Assembly: GCA_019671135.1 (NCBI GenBank)
Contig: JAHRHY010000015.1
Coordinates: 1,364,001 to 1,428,000 of the forward strand
Direction: 5' to 3'
Length of the DNA stretch: 64,000 nt
Source: Linnemannia hyalina
Lineage: Eukaryota; Mortierellomycota; Mortierellomycetes; Mortierellales; Mortierellaceae
The notes beneath the pieces are model-generated. The model worked only from the letters and a program-made list of their open reading frames with translations, ran no database searches and was not told the DNA's origin. Positions 12,937 through 24,134 of this stretch are shown in pieces; position 1 is the first letter of the stretch, and each line of letters opens with the position of its first letter. A program made the translations under genes and the position numbers.

Positions 12937-13941
12937 ATGCTTATCCCAACACCAAAGGCATCGTCAAGCCTGTCGCCCCTCGACCTGCTCGAGTTGGCAG
13001 CACCTGGCGCAAACGCAGGAGAAAGACTCTTCAACACAGACACGTCAACAGAAGTGGTGGTACCAACGGTACCAGGGACAACAAGACGCCATAGAGACTC
13101 GATATCCTTCTTCCTTCCGATATTCATCCTCACGATCCTCCTCATCATCCTCATCCTATCCCTCATCTTTGCTCGCTGTCTCTACCGTCGCTTCAAAGCC
13201 ATGCACCTCTCCCCTTCGCCCTCCACTTCCACCTGGAAGGCCCACTCCTCCACAACCTACGGATCCAACGACCAGTCTCATAACCACCATAATCATGGAG
13301 AAAACAGTGATACAGAGGAGGAAGACGAACGCACAGAACAGGAGCGTCTGTTGGCCAGACGCAGGAGCACCTCTTATTATGACGCCAATCGGTCTCGAGC
13401 TCCCGTCGCAGTCGTCATTCAGCATGATGCCAAGGGGCGACCTATCTCGACTTGGTCTACTGCCAGCTCTGTCGCTGCCCAACGTGGAGAGGAGCTATCG
13501 AGGTGGAGTCGACGAAGGGATGATCTGATCAAGATCTATGGGCAGAATAATCTGAATAATAGTTCTTTTGCGGAGGAGGATGGGCCTGACGAGGAGGATG
13601 GGCAAGAAGATGGTGGTCGCGACAGTGCTGCTTATGTGTATCATCAGCAGGGACTGGATGTAGAGGGGGAAGGTGAGGGTGTGGAAGGAGGAGAGCAACA
13701 ACGTCGTCATGGAGGAGGAGGAGGGCCATTGGATGGGGTCTCAGAGCTGGGTGAGAGTCATACGCACAGCCACAACAACTACAACCACAACCATAGTAAT
13801 ACCCACCTTCAGACCCACTCGAGTGAGAACCCACTTTTGGATCCACAGCAACAGCGCACCACTCAAAGCAGTCAGAGGTCGTCAAGGGTCAACACCACCA
13901 CCAGCACATCCACACTCCACGAACAGCATGGCGGGACGTAG
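12937..13941 (+). CDS. Single-pass membrane protein of unknown function (334 aa)
   Basis: A single ATG-to-TAG frame. There is no clear signal peptide. Residues about 57-79 form one strong transmembrane helix (FFLPIFILTILLIILIL), followed directly by a basic stop-transfer patch (ARCLYRRFK), which suggests an outside N-terminus and a cytosolic C-terminus. The remaining about 250 residues are predicted disordered: an acidic/basic segment (EEEDERTEQERLLARRRS), Gly/Glu-rich stretches near 240-265 and a His/Asn-rich segment (THSHNNYNHNHSNTH). I recognise no domain. The upstream 800 bp is C/T-rich and promoter-like. It could be a cell-surface adaptor, but the function is unknown. Confidence 0.6.
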   Translation: MLIPTPKASSSLSPLDLLELAAPGANAGERLFNTDTSTEVVVPTVPGTTRRHRDSISFFLPIFILTILLIILILSLIFARCLYRRFKAMHLSPSPSTSTWKAHSSTTYGSNDQSHNHHNHGENSDTEEEDERTEQERLLARRRSTSYYDANRSRAPVAVVIQHDAKGRPISTWSTASSVAAQRGEELSRWSRRRDDLIKIYGQNNLNNSSFAEEDGPDEEDGQEDGGRDSAAYVYHQQGLDVEGEGEGVEGGEQQRRHGGGGGPLDGVSELGESHTHSHNNYNHNHSNTHLQTHSSENPLLDPQQQRTTQSSQRSSRVNTTTSTSTLHEQHGGT

Positions 13942-14404
13942 CTTGCCCTTGTCCAGGATACGCACGCTCACACAATCGCACACCCAAAAGGAGAATAAAA
14001 ATACTAAACATGGAAAAGCAGTCATCTCACAAGAGCACAGGCACTCACAAGAAGGCGGGGGAGGGAATAAAGAAAAGGAGAGAGGTACATTGGCTTTTGT
14101 ACGGACCTTGTTGGTTGGTCCATGGTGGTGAAATTGGGACTTTTTTTTCTTTTTACTTTTTTTGTTTTCCTTTGGGCTTTTGTGCTTCCTTTTTGTTCTT
14201 TGCTCATGATATCCCCTTTGTTAAAGTTAGGGTCCAGCCTTTGCACTAAGCGATCCTTACCGCACACATACATCCATCGAACACTGAACACTACAACAAA
14301 CCGCATGGGAAGATGGGCAAAACACAACAATTGGGTCACACTGGTCGAGCACGTCAGAGATAGACGGGAAGGGGGTGGGCGAACAAAAGAAGGTCGAAGC
14401 GCAG
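13942..14404. other. Intergenic gap before the tandem array
   Basis: No coding sequence supported. T- and G-rich stretches only; frames here are low-complexity. Confidence 0.5.
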
Positions 14405-15004
14405 ACCATTTATATCCCCTGCTTTCCCTGCAGAATGAAAGAGAGGAAGGGGGACGACATACTTTTTGTGCGGTGTTTTCTTCTCCAATCAACCTGGGAC
14501 GAAAGGGGTGAAATGAGGATCCAAGCGTTGGCTATTGAACAAACAACAAGGGCCAAGCCAACCACACCACGTCTGCCTTGTCTGGGGGACGTGGGTGCAT
14601 GAAAAGAGAGAAGAGGGAAAAGAAGAAGGGAAATACTTTTTGCACCGTTAGTGTTCTGATAATCTTTGTCACCGAATGGTGAAAACGGGCAAAAGGAAAC
14701 TGGGGGTAAAGGAAACTAATGTGGGTGTTAGTTTGGCAAGAAAGTAAATGTATACAACAGGAACAACAATGGCGCCTTTCTCGCTGTTTGCCCACAGTGT
14801 GAACCCTGAATACATAAACACACTTCTTTTCTTACTTTGTTCTTCTTCTCTTCTTTTACAAAATATCATTCTCACTCATCCATTTCCTCCCTTTACACTT
14901 GATATCCCGTCTCCTCACTCACTCACTTCATCGCGCAACTCTCATACGCACATACACTCACACCTCAGTTTTCCTTCAAGAGGCATCCTCTTCGCTAACA
15001 GGAA

Positions 15005-17452
15005 ATGAGAATCGGATACTTTTCAAAGGTGGGGGCGGCTGTAACGGCCTTCTTCACCCCTTCCACCTTCCAACTTTCTGGTGGACCAGACACAGCAAAG
15101 GAACTCGTCCTCACAAAGTCTGTCGCCATCATCGGTAAGTCCTGTTGTTCTGCGCCCCTCATTCTTGCTTGGAACGGTTTGTTGTTATTTATCACATCAA
15201 GGGAAATCACACTCAAAGACAGGAATAGTCAAGGCAGATACACTTGGAGCAAGCCACAACAGGATGATGTGTAACGACAGAGGAGTGTCAAGAACGCGTT
15301 ACTCGTGTGCGGGTGGCGGTTGTGATTGTTGTCGTTCTTGGCGACAATCAATCCTTTTTGGCACGCGTTCGCGTCATACTCCTCACTCTTTGTCTGCTTG
15401 TTGTCGTTATTTTTTTTCTCACACGCCTCCATTTTTCTCACACGAACCCAGTCTAACGCAATTTCTCATCCATGGAAACCATACTACCTTCATCTCTTTC
15501 TCGCCCCCCCAAAATAGGCGCGGGAGCAGGAGGATCCTCAACAGCATTCTACCTCCAAAAGCTCCTCCAACCCCCAGGAGAACCCCTGCACAAACACCAA
15601 CTCCTCCACCCAACCACCATCACCATCTTTGACCAATCCGATAAAATCGGTGGTCGTTGTCAAGTCTTTTTCACCACCAACCCTGCCGACCCCGAAAACA
15701 GCAAACCAGAACAGGAATTGGCGATCGAGGTTGGGGCGAGTATCTTCGTGAAGGTTAACCATCACTTGGCGGATTCCACGAAGGAGTTTGGGTTGAAGGT
15801 GAAGAAGTTGGATGATGAGTTGTTGGCGATTTGGGATGGGGATAAGTTTTTGTTTACGGAGAGTTCTTGGAAGTTTTGGTCGATTCTGAAAGGACTTGCT
15901 CGTTGGGGTCTAACACCCATCAAGGTAAGCAGCAAGGGGGTGTTGAGCAAGGGTAAATGGAAAACAGGGCGCGTGCACACTAACGGCATCTTTCTTCCTG
16001 TCTACTAACGTCACACTCCCTTTTCACGCTCCCCTTTTTCCGTCCATGTTATTAGTTGAACCGCCTGTTGAAGACGACACTGGATAACCTCCTCAGCTTC
16101 TACACCTCCCCAGAATCTTACACCTCCATCCACGAATTCTCAACTGCCCACAATATCCATACCGAAGCCAGCATGCTCACCAACGAATACCTCGAATCCC
16201 ACGGAATCAGCAAACAATACGCCCAAGAGGTCGTCGAAGTCGCCACACGCGTCAATTACGGATCCAACCTCGATGATATACATGCCTTGGGAGCACTGGT
16301 CACCATGGCGGCGAATGATGCTCAGCAAATTGAAGGAGGCAACTTCCAGATCTTTGAAGGGATGGTTGCCAAGTCTGGGGCTGAGGTGAGGTTGGGGACC
16401 AAGATTGCGAGGGTTAGAAGGTTAGAGCCCCGATATGAGGGTGAGGAGCCGCAGTTTGAGGTTACGACGTCTACAGGACAGAAGCAGATCTTTGACTACA
16501 TCGTCCTTGCCGCTCCCATTGTAAGTTTTCTTACTTTTTCATTGTACTTTTTTGTTTGTATTTTGGGATGTGTCGCGACGCGTCTGTGACATGAAATTTA
16601 GCTCAAAAAGTCTAAACAAGAAACGCGTTATTAATTACACACATTTTTGAACAATACACAGGAATCGACAAACATCCACTTTGACATCTCACTCCCCCCA
16701 CAACCAAAAGTCGACTACCGTACCATCCACGCAACATTTGTCCGTGGCCACGTCAATCCCTCATACTTCTATACCTCAACCTCCCCTGCCCGATCTTCAA
16801 CCCCCTCCACAAAGGACTTCCCGACCCATATCCTCTCCACCAACTCGCGCGCGGAGTTTACCTCTCTCAGTATCCAAGCCCGACTTTCGAATGGGGAGAC
16901 GATTACAAAGATCTTTTCGCCAGAGGTGTTGTCGAAGGATTTGTTGGATCGATTGTATTCGAACAGGACGTGGGTTAAGCATAAGGAATGGAAGGCGTAT
17001 CCTAAGCTGAGGCCTATTTCTCTGGTGGAGGAGGAGGATAGTGCAGAGCCCGAGGTTGTTGTTGGTGAGGGAGAGAGTGCGTCGTCGGAACAGAAACAAG
17101 CAGTGTTTGAGAAGCATGCGCGAAAGCAGCACGAACAGGATGCACAAAAGAAGGCGGTTGAGGCTTGGGGACAGGTGGAGGTTGTTCCGGGTGTGTTTTA
17201 TGTCAATTCCTTTGAGCCCCTCATCTCCGTAAGTGTCTATGTCTTCTCATTGTTGTTGTACACTTGTTCTGTTATGTGTTGAGAAAAGTGAATGCCTTCA
17301 TTAACGCGTTTGTTATTATCTCTTTTGTTTTGTTGTGGATTGATGTGATATAGACGATGGAGACGGAAACGATTTCAGGAAAGAACATTGCCAGGCTGTT
17401 GCGCGACCGGATCGTAGGACAATGCCCAGTGGAAAAGATAGTCAAGCGATAA
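15005..17452 (+). CDS. PCYOX1: Prenylcysteine oxidase (PCYOX1-like), intact copy
   Basis: An FAD-dependent thioether oxidase that cleaves prenylcysteines released from degraded prenylated proteins to cysteine, a prenyl aldehyde and hydrogen peroxide; the family is lysosomal or secretory. Five exons fit with matching phases: 15005-15134, 15518-15924, 16056-16520, 16662-17228 and 17354-17452, coding about 555 aa (human enzyme 505). The Rossmann dinucleotide motif spans exons 1-2 (VAIIGAGAGGSS), followed by IFDQSDKIGGRC, the GGR motif of this flavin family. The C-terminal FAD-contact region is VNSFEPLIS-TMETETISGKNIARLL. Residues before VAIIG could form a signal or anchor segment (AAVTAFFTPS). 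This is the only copy in the array without a break. Confidence 0.85.
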
Positions 17453-17493
17453 AACAAGCATCAAAAGCACGTACACACTTAAGCACTCACACG

Positions 17494-17499
17494 AATAAA
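17494..17499 (+). terminator. AATAAA polyadenylation signal of PCYOX1
   Basis: AATAAA 42 bp after the PCYOX1 stop. The same segment (CACACGAATAAAATGGCCC) is kept after the broken copies ending at 27628 and 55097. Confidence 0.5.
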
Positions 17500-18359
17500 A
17501 TGGCCCATTAGTTATCTTTTGTTGTTGTGGATGTGATGCATTGTAATTTGTAAGGCATACAGGCGATGCAGGGGTGAAGCTGGACTGTACAAGGACAAGG
17601 ACCAAGAAATCGATCGATTGAAAGGGAAGCGCTTTAAGCGCAAATAAAATCAAGACGGTACAAACGGTATGATGGACGAAAAAGGCAGTGTAAGTAGGCT
17701 CAAATCTCCCATCTTTCAATGTGTACTTGTCCCTTGTACCTTTTCTACTTTCTCTTCTTTCTCTTCCTTCACTTCCTCCCTCGACATTCACCTCCCCTTT
17801 GTCATCGTCAACACCTTTTCCCTTCATTCATCATCCTCTCTTCTCCTCGCATTCGTCTTTCTTGTTTTCGTTCGTCAGACTCCTGCCTGCATCAGGAACT
17901 TGCTCCCTTCGCCATAATAACCATACACCAGTCCAAGAGAGAGTACGCCTTATTCAGCAAACAGAGCAGCAGCGAGAACGGTTCACACACTATCATCTGA
18001 AAGATCTTTCTCTAACATGCATCCATTTGCCTTTTCACAATATAGCCAACATACTCCCTCTCCTTCAAACCCCGTAGTCTTTTTCAATCAGGGAAAAGAC
18101 CAACAACAGCCCAATTGCTCCACAACCCGGAGACTAGTGCCTTACACATAACTCAAAAAAGTAGGTATTCTCTACTGACGATTGTCTCAGCGCCAACGAC
18201 ATTAAAGGCCTCGACTCTTTCCCACGGACCAGGTTCAATTGCTAATGCGATGTTCACGTCTCTCTATTTTGATATACCAAAAGAACAAAACTAACTTTCC
18301 TCAACATTGACCGTCAGCTTTACCAAAGATACAAAAAGAAATAACAAACAGGAATCATA

Positions 18360-18695
18360 GTAAGTGCCTTGGTGTTTTTGATAGCAACCCCATCAGAAGG
18401 CTTCCTTGCATGTCGATAGCACGACTCATGATGCTAATTCCCTTGTGCCTTGTATTTTGCGTGGTTTTCTTGCAGAACTCACTCTCGTTACTCGCCATCT
18501 CCGTCATCCTCACCATCTCCGCCATCAGTCTTCCGACTCCAAATCCATCTTTGCAACAATCACAGAAACACCTCAAGGTATGCACTTTGTAAAACATGCA
18601 TTGCCCTTCCATGCCAACCTTGCAAGTGCGCCTACTCAATTATTATTATTAATTACTAACGCTCGTTGTCGTTAATATCCATAACAGTTCGCAAC
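18360..18695 (+). promoter_or_regulatory. Spliced 5' leader of NLR-A (two introns)
   Basis: A donor GTAAGTGCC at 18360, acceptor TTGCAG at 18475, a 102-bp leader exon 18476-18577, donor GTATGC at 18578 and acceptor ATAACAG at 18687, 8 bp before the ATG at 18696. The same pattern is kept before NLR-B, NLR-D and NLR-E. In NLR-A the leader exon is open in the frame of the ATG, but the other copies carry stops there, so it is most likely untranslated. Confidence 0.6.
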
Positions 18696-21600
18696 ATGGG
18701 CAATAAACCCTCGAAACAACCAGGTCCGCATGCTACTAGCGATACTGGCAAAGCCAGTGACACCCAGGGCGTCAGGAAGCGCGACGTAATCCGCGATACC
18801 TTCGGCTTCTCCAAATCCAAGACAAAAGATGTCAATGCCACGGTCGCCAGCCATGCAGTGAGTGCACAACACCCTCCTCAACTTGTAGGACCGCCTACTG
18901 CATCCTCAGCCAGTGACACCCACTCAGTTGCCGACCAAGCTGTCATATCCACCCCTCCTGTTGACAAGTCCTTGCCTGTATCTGTTGAAACCAAGAGAAC
19001 CTCGAACATCTTTCTCGAGAACTTACCCGCGCCTATGATGAAGACTGAGTTGCCTGCCGTCCAGTATCGCATTGAAGTCACCCAGCAGTTGGCCTATTGC
19101 TGTGCCTTGATTCGCCATGGTTCATCTCCTCCCCAGGCCACCGCTGCTGAACTTGAAGAGCAGGCCCGCGATCCCGCCATAATACTGCAGAAGACCCCAA
19201 ACCTCGACAAGAAGGAACTTGATTGGCTTGCAGAGATGGACAAGAACTTGCCTGCAAAGGAACGTATCTCCTGGCTGGGAACACGCATGGTCGACGAGTT
19301 TGCCAAAGATGTCCTCAAAGACTCGACCGAGATTGCCGAGATTGTCCTTCTTGGCCCTGTCTTGGACAAGGAGACTTACCGCAGCCTGCTGTCATGCACC
19401 ATCACTGCATTCGAGCAGTCTGTTCTTCTGAATGTTGATCTCCTGCAAGGCCTTGTTCAGCTCGTCCAAGTGGCCCCTCCTGACTCTCTGGTCTCTGACG
19501 ACTTGGTCAAGATCCTCCGTGTCCTTAGGATTTGCTTACAGGACACCCACCAACAGTCCTCGGCCCACCCTTTTCATCTCACACTGGCACTGTCGCGGCT
19601 TCTTGACGTGATGGCAGAGCACAAGGTCAAGGATTTGAACCGCGTCGAGGATCATGAGCCTTTGTCGGGAATCTTGTCAGGACTGAAGGGTAGCTCGGAT
19701 CCGTACTTGATGTACCAGGCATGCTATGCGTTCCAGGCGCTGCAATATGTCCCTGATGATGAGAGCGCTCTTCAATCAGTTCTTCGACACGGGACTGGGG
19801 TTGTCAATGGCCTCATCCAGGTTTCTGGTGTATTTAAGCTGGATCTAGAAGCAGTTCTTGAGGGTCTAAGCAACCTTCAAGAAGCACTCGGTGGCATCAT
19901 AGGAGTTGACAATGATGTTTACAAGGGTGTGAACTCTGTGATGGAGAGCGGCCGCGGAGTTCTGGATGGTCTCAAGGAAGGATTATCTGAAGGAAAGAAG
20001 CGTCCATGGTACGCAGCCATCCGTGTTGCTCAGGCTCTTCTCCAAGCTGGCCAACTGAAGGATCTCAACCAACTCATATACGAGGCACCTTGTCGTGGTG
20101 ATCCCTTGTTCCAATGGGGTATCTGCCAGCTTCTGGGAGAGATCGCATCCGATGTTATCTGGGATACCAATGTCCGCCAGCAAGCCGACGACCTTCTTGG
20201 AGACCTGTACAGGAACGATTCACAGTGGGGGAAGGATGAAAGCGTCAAGACCTGGATGCTTAGCATTATTGGCCAACTCAGTACCGTTTCTGACCAAGCC
20301 GTCAAGACCATTGCCATTGTCTTACTCAAAGACATCCACCAGGATCAAAGCACCACCACCCGACTTCCTTACCCACTGAGGAATCGTCTTCCTCCGCCTA
20401 CATTGTCTCCGATCCTGGCCCGCGTTCAAAACATTACTCCCCTCGAAAATGGTTTGTGTCAATATCAAATCCAGCGAAAACAGCAGCACCGCCAAACGGT
20501 CTATATCCCACCGTTGGCGAAACCTAGTCTGAAGGCCAAGGATGAGGATGTCTTCCCTCTGCTGGAGAAAGTCCTAGAGTTCCTGGCAAGTGAGCGACAA
20601 GTGATGTTGGTACTGGGGGACTCTGGGTCTGGCAAGTCGACATTCAACCGCCATCTCGAACATCGACTCTGGACCGATTACAAGCAGGGTGGACCTATCC
20701 CCTTGTTCATCAACCTTCCCGCCATCGACCACCCAGACCAGGATTTGATCGCCAAGCATCTGAAGGCCAACAACTTCAGCGACGATCAGATCCAGGAGAT
20801 GAAACAGCACCGCGAACTCGTACTCATCTGCGATGGGTACGACGAGAGTCAGCAACAGGGCAACCTTCATCAAAGCAACGCGCTGAACCAGCCAGGACAG
20901 TGGAACACCAAGATGGTCATCAGTTGCCGCACCCAGTTCCTCGGATCCGACTACCTCATTCGGTTCAAGCCGCAGCCTACAGACCGTTACGCTTCTGGTT
21001 CTCAGGATGTCTTCCAAGAAGCTGTCATCACCCCCTTCTCCAAGGATCAGGTCGAGAGCTATGTCGAGCTGTATGCTCAAGATTCACAGACGGTGCTTTT
21101 ATTCAGAAACCGGTCTGCTTGGTCCCCGGAGGAGTACATGGACAAGTTGGCGACAATCCCCAATATCATGGATCTCGTCAATAACCCATTCCTGCTCACC
21201 CTCGCTCTCAAAGCTCTACCTGTCCTGGTCGCCTTGCACAAGGATCTTGCGAGCATTCGCATCAGCCGCGTTCGCCTTTACGATATATTTGTCGACCAGT
21301 GGTTGGAGACGAACCGACTACGCATCCAACCCAACAAGCTGAGCCAGAAGGAATTGGAGGCATACAAACCTATGGAGAACGATTTTATCGGGTACGGCGT
21401 TGACTACCTGCTACGTTTGGCTGCGGCGATCTTCAAGAAGCAGGGCGGTAACCCGGTCGTTCAGTATGTCCATCGACAGGACAAGGACTCTTGGAAGGCG
21501 GAGTTCTTTGGGACTGATCCCGAGGCCACGTTGCTCCGTGAGGCTTCCCCTTTGACGCGCACCGACAACCAGTTCCGGTTCGTACATCGATCAGTGCTGG

Positions 21601-24134
21601 AATATCTCCTCTCTCGTGTGATCTACAACCCGGTCGATACTGTGGAGGAAGGCATGGATCCAGAATCTGAGATCGCACCCCCCACCGCTCTTTCGTCGAA
21701 CGGCAACAACCCCTTGTTCCAGAAGAACCTACTTGGTGAGCCATCCATCATCCAGTTCCTGTGCGATCGGGTCAAGTCAACCCCAGATTTCGAGCAACAA
21801 CTCCGGGCTGTGATCGACCTGTCCAAGTCCGATGAGACTGCAACCATCGCCGCCATCAACGCCATTACGATCCTCGTCCGAGCTGATGTGGCCTTCCACG
21901 GTGCCGATCTCCGCGGCGTCAAGATCCCTGGTGCCGACCTTTCGGGTGGTCAGTTTGACTATGCGCAGTTCCAAGGAGCAGACTTGACGGATGTCAATCT
22001 TTCGAGGAGCTGGTTGCGAGGGGCGGATTTGAGTGGCGCACAGATGGATGGTGTCCAGTTTGGGGAACTCCCGTACCTGGAGTTGGAGAAGGATGTGATT
22101 GCCTGTGCCTACTCGTCTGATGGAAGAATGCTTGCCGTGGGTGCAAAGAGTTGGGGAGTGCGCCCTAGAGTTAGCATTTACGACACCTCAGCATGGACGA
22201 GAACCTATTCCTTTACAGGACCGGGTAAGATGGTAACTATGGCATTTTCACCCGATGGCACAAGGGTCGTGTTTGGAGGGTTTGGTGGGACGGTTAGGCT
22301 GTGGGATTGTGCCAGCGGCGAAGAGATGTTCGTCATGGAAGGGCACCAGGATTATGTGAACTCCGTTGCCTTTTCTCCCTGTGGCAAGCAAATCGCCTCA
22401 TCCAGTGGTGACAAGACAGTACGAGTGTGGGATTCTCGGACCGGGGAGAGTGTCTTTGTCTTGGAGGGTCACACGGACTATGTCAGAAGCGTCAAGTATT
22501 CTCCGAGCGGAGAGTGGCTGGTGTCGGGCGGTTCTGATGATACGATTCGGTTTTGGAACTCGGAGACAGGAGAGCCAGGGGTCGTTTTGAACTGTTCCCT
22601 AGGCGCGACTGACAGCCTGGCCTTTTCTACTGATGGACGGTGGATTGCTTCTGGCCATTGGAAGGGTGAATTGCAACTTTGGCACGCGGTGTCTGGAGAG
22701 CCAGGTCCTGTCCTGCGTGGTCATACCACAAGCGTCACGGGAATTGCATTTTCTCCAGATAGCCGGTGGATCGCGTCTTCTAGTTGGGACGAAACAGTGA
22801 GACTATGGGAAGCGTCGACAGGCACTCCCATTAACACGCTGTCAAGCCATAAGTCCTTTGTGAACGATGTTGTCTTTTCTCCGAATGGCCTTCAAATCGC
22901 ATCGGGTGGGAAGGACAGCAGGGTGCGACTGTGGGATGTCGACTCTGTCTTGACGTCGAGTGTTCAACAACAGTATCAAATCAAGGGTGTATGGAAGACG
23001 GTGTACTCCCCGAATGGTCAAACTATCCTCACAATCGGCGGAGGCCGAACCGTCACGCAATGGAACTCTCTGACGGGAGCATCCAGACCACTTTCGATCG
23101 AGTTACAGGAATCCCGATCATTTGGCCAGTCACACTCATCACATGCCAACCTAACCGCGACCGTCAATCAAGACGGAACTCTCCGATTGCGGGGCCTTCG
23201 GGATGGAAGTACAGAGGCTATTCTGGAAGGCTACAGCGCAGCGAATTACGTTACCTTGTCGCCTTGCGGTCATTGGACCGCGTCTGTTGACCGGGACAGT
23301 ACCGTGATGCTGTGGGAAAATGACAACACTAATGGATGGCAGGTACTTATGGAGAATGGCGGACGCACTCGCGAGGAAATCCGTTGCTCGGCATTCAGGG
23401 GGTCCGAATATCAGCTCGCAGTCGGCGCTTGGAATGGTGACACCTGGCTCTTCGATCCACAATCGAAAGGTCAAATAACGTCCAAGTCGACACATTGGAT
23501 TATTGAGGTGATTTCGTTTTCGCCAGACAGCCAGCAGCTTGCAGTCGGAAGCATTGATGGTTCGATCTACCTTTGGGGCTTACAGTCAGATGAGCGTGCC
23601 ATCAAGCTGAAAGGACACACAAGGACGGTGAAACGCATTGCCTACTCGCCTTGCGGCGAATGGATTGCTTCCGGCAGTGAGGACAACACAGTTCGAGTCT
23701 GGCGCAGGCGACGATCACCAGGCGATACGGAGACCTGGTCGTGTGTCTCGACAGTCCGTGGTTATTTTGGCGCAGTCAGAGACATTGCCTGGCGTCCGAC
23801 CGCTCCTATGGAATTTGTCACTAGCTGCAGCGACGAATCTGTCCGGGTCTGGCGAGTGTCGAGTGATGGTGAAGATGTTGTCGTCAAGCTACTCTGGGGG
23901 ACCAATCTTGTGATTCTCAACGCCGAGGGTCTTGTGCTCAAGTGTACGACTGGTCTTAGTCCGATGCAAAAGAAGTTGTTGGTCCAGCGCGGAGCCATTG
24001 ACGACTCTCCGACAGAAGGAGACGAACAAGACGATTATACGAGCTCTGAAGGAGATGAATTTGATGATGAGGACCCGTCGGAAGTAGACTTTTCACGTCT
24101 AAGTTATCATATGGAGTTTGTTAGATCTCTGTAG
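18696..24134 (+). CDS. NLR-A: ARM-like/NACHT/pentapeptide/WD40 receptor, myristoylation-type start (1812 aa)
   Basis: A likely intracellular immune or allorecognition receptor. The ATG at 18696 is chosen because the open frame before it begins in a spliced leader; it gives MGNKPSKQ, a textbook N-myristoylation signal (Gly2, Ser6, Lys7). Residues about 20-100 are Ser/Thr-rich and disordered, and about 105-585 form a helical ARM/HEAT-like domain. NACHT ATPase: Walker A GDSGSGKST at 641-649, Walker B LICDGYDES around 710-718, sensor-like VISCRTQFL, then a winged-helix-like end with FVHRSVLEYLLSR near 962. Pentapeptide repeats (A(D/N)LXX type) cover about 1066-1125. About 14 WD40 repeats span about 1135-1770, enough for two seven-bladed propellers. 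The tail is acidic (DDYTSSEGDE). Compared with its paralogues the extreme C-terminus is replaced by VDFSRLSYHMEFVRSL through an insertion. The family is known in fungi as NLR-like STAND proteins; the ligand is unknown. Confidence 0.85.
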   Translation: MGNKPSKQPGPHATSDTGKASDTQGVRKRDVIRDTFGFSKSKTKDVNATVASHAVSAQHPPQLVGPPTASSASDTHSVADQAVISTPPVDKSLPVSVETKRTSNIFLENLPAPMMKTELPAVQYRIEVTQQLAYCCALIRHGSSPPQATAAELEEQARDPAIILQKTPNLDKKELDWLAEMDKNLPAKERISWLGTRMVDEFAKDVLKDSTEIAEIVLLGPVLDKETYRSLLSCTITAFEQSVLLNVDLLQGLVQLVQVAPPDSLVSDDLVKILRVLRICLQDTHQQSSAHPFHLTLALSRLLDVMAEHKVKDLNRVEDHEPLSGILSGLKGSSDPYLMYQACYAFQALQYVPDDESALQSVLRHGTGVVNGLIQVSGVFKLDLEAVLEGLSNLQEALGGIIGVDNDVYKGVNSVMESGRGVLDGLKEGLSEGKKRPWYAAIRVAQALLQAGQLKDLNQLIYEAPCRGDPLFQWGICQLLGEIASDVIWDTNVRQQADDLLGDLYRNDSQWGKDESVKTWMLSIIGQLSTVSDQAVKTIAIVLLKDIHQDQSTTTRLPYPLRNRLPPPTLSPILARVQNITPLENGLCQYQIQRKQQHRQTVYIPPLAKPSLKAKDEDVFPLLEKVLEFLASERQVMLVLGDSGSGKSTFNRHLEHRLWTDYKQGGPIPLFINLPAIDHPDQDLIAKHLKANNFSDDQIQEMKQHRELVLICDGYDESQQQGNLHQSNALNQPGQWNTKMVISCRTQFLGSDYLIRFKPQPTDRYASGSQDVFQEAVITPFSKDQVESYVELYAQDSQTVLLFRNRSAWSPEEYMDKLATIPNIMDLVNNPFLLTLALKALPVLVALHKDLASIRISRVRLYDIFVDQWLETNRLRIQPNKLSQKELEAYKPMENDFIGYGVDYLLRLAAAIFKKQGGNPVVQYVHRQDKDSWKAEFFGTDPEATLLREASPLTRTDNQFRFVHRSVLEYLLSRVIYNPVDTVEEGMDPESEIAPPTALSSNGNNPLFQKNLLGEPSIIQFLCDRVKSTPDFEQQLRAVIDLSKSDETATIAAINAITILVRADVAFHGADLRGVKIPGADLSGGQFDYAQFQGADLTDVNLSRSWLRGADLSGAQMDGVQFGELPYLELEKDVIACAYSSDGRMLAVGAKSWGVRPRVSIYDTSAWTRTYSFTGPGKMVTMAFSPDGTRVVFGGFGGTVRLWDCASGEEMFVMEGHQDYVNSVAFSPCGKQIASSSGDKTVRVWDSRTGESVFVLEGHTDYVRSVKYSPSGEWLVSGGSDDTIRFWNSETGEPGVVLNCSLGATDSLAFSTDGRWIASGHWKGELQLWHAVSGEPGPVLRGHTTSVTGIAFSPDSRWIASSSWDETVRLWEASTGTPINTLSSHKSFVNDVVFSPNGLQIASGGKDSRVRLWDVDSVLTSSVQQQYQIKGVWKTVYSPNGQTILTIGGGRTVTQWNSLTGASRPLSIELQESRSFGQSHSSHANLTATVNQDGTLRLRGLRDGSTEAILEGYSAANYVTLSPCGHWTASVDRDSTVMLWENDNTNGWQVLMENGGRTREEIRCSAFRGSEYQLAVGAWNGDTWLFDPQSKGQITSKSTHWIIEVISFSPDSQQLAVGSIDGSIYLWGLQSDERAIKLKGHTRTVKRIAYSPCGEWIASGSEDNTVRVWRRRRSPGDTETWSCVSTVRGYFGAVRDIAWRPTAPMEFVTSCSDESVRVWRVSSDGEDVVVKLLWGTNLVILNAEGLVLKCTTGLSPMQKKLLVQRGAIDDSPTEGDEQDDYTSSEGDEFDDEDPSEVDFSRLSYHMEFVRSL

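Noticed and set aside
17721..18077. 118-codon frame upstream of NLR-A that recurs in other units
   Set aside because: The similarity reflects duplicated non-coding leader DNA; frame and start are not kept in copies B and D.
18406..18675. Leader exon of NLR-A read as extra N-terminal coding sequence
   Set aside because: Open in NLR-A only; NLR-B, D and E have stops in the same frame, so the ATG next to MGNK/MVNK is the better start.
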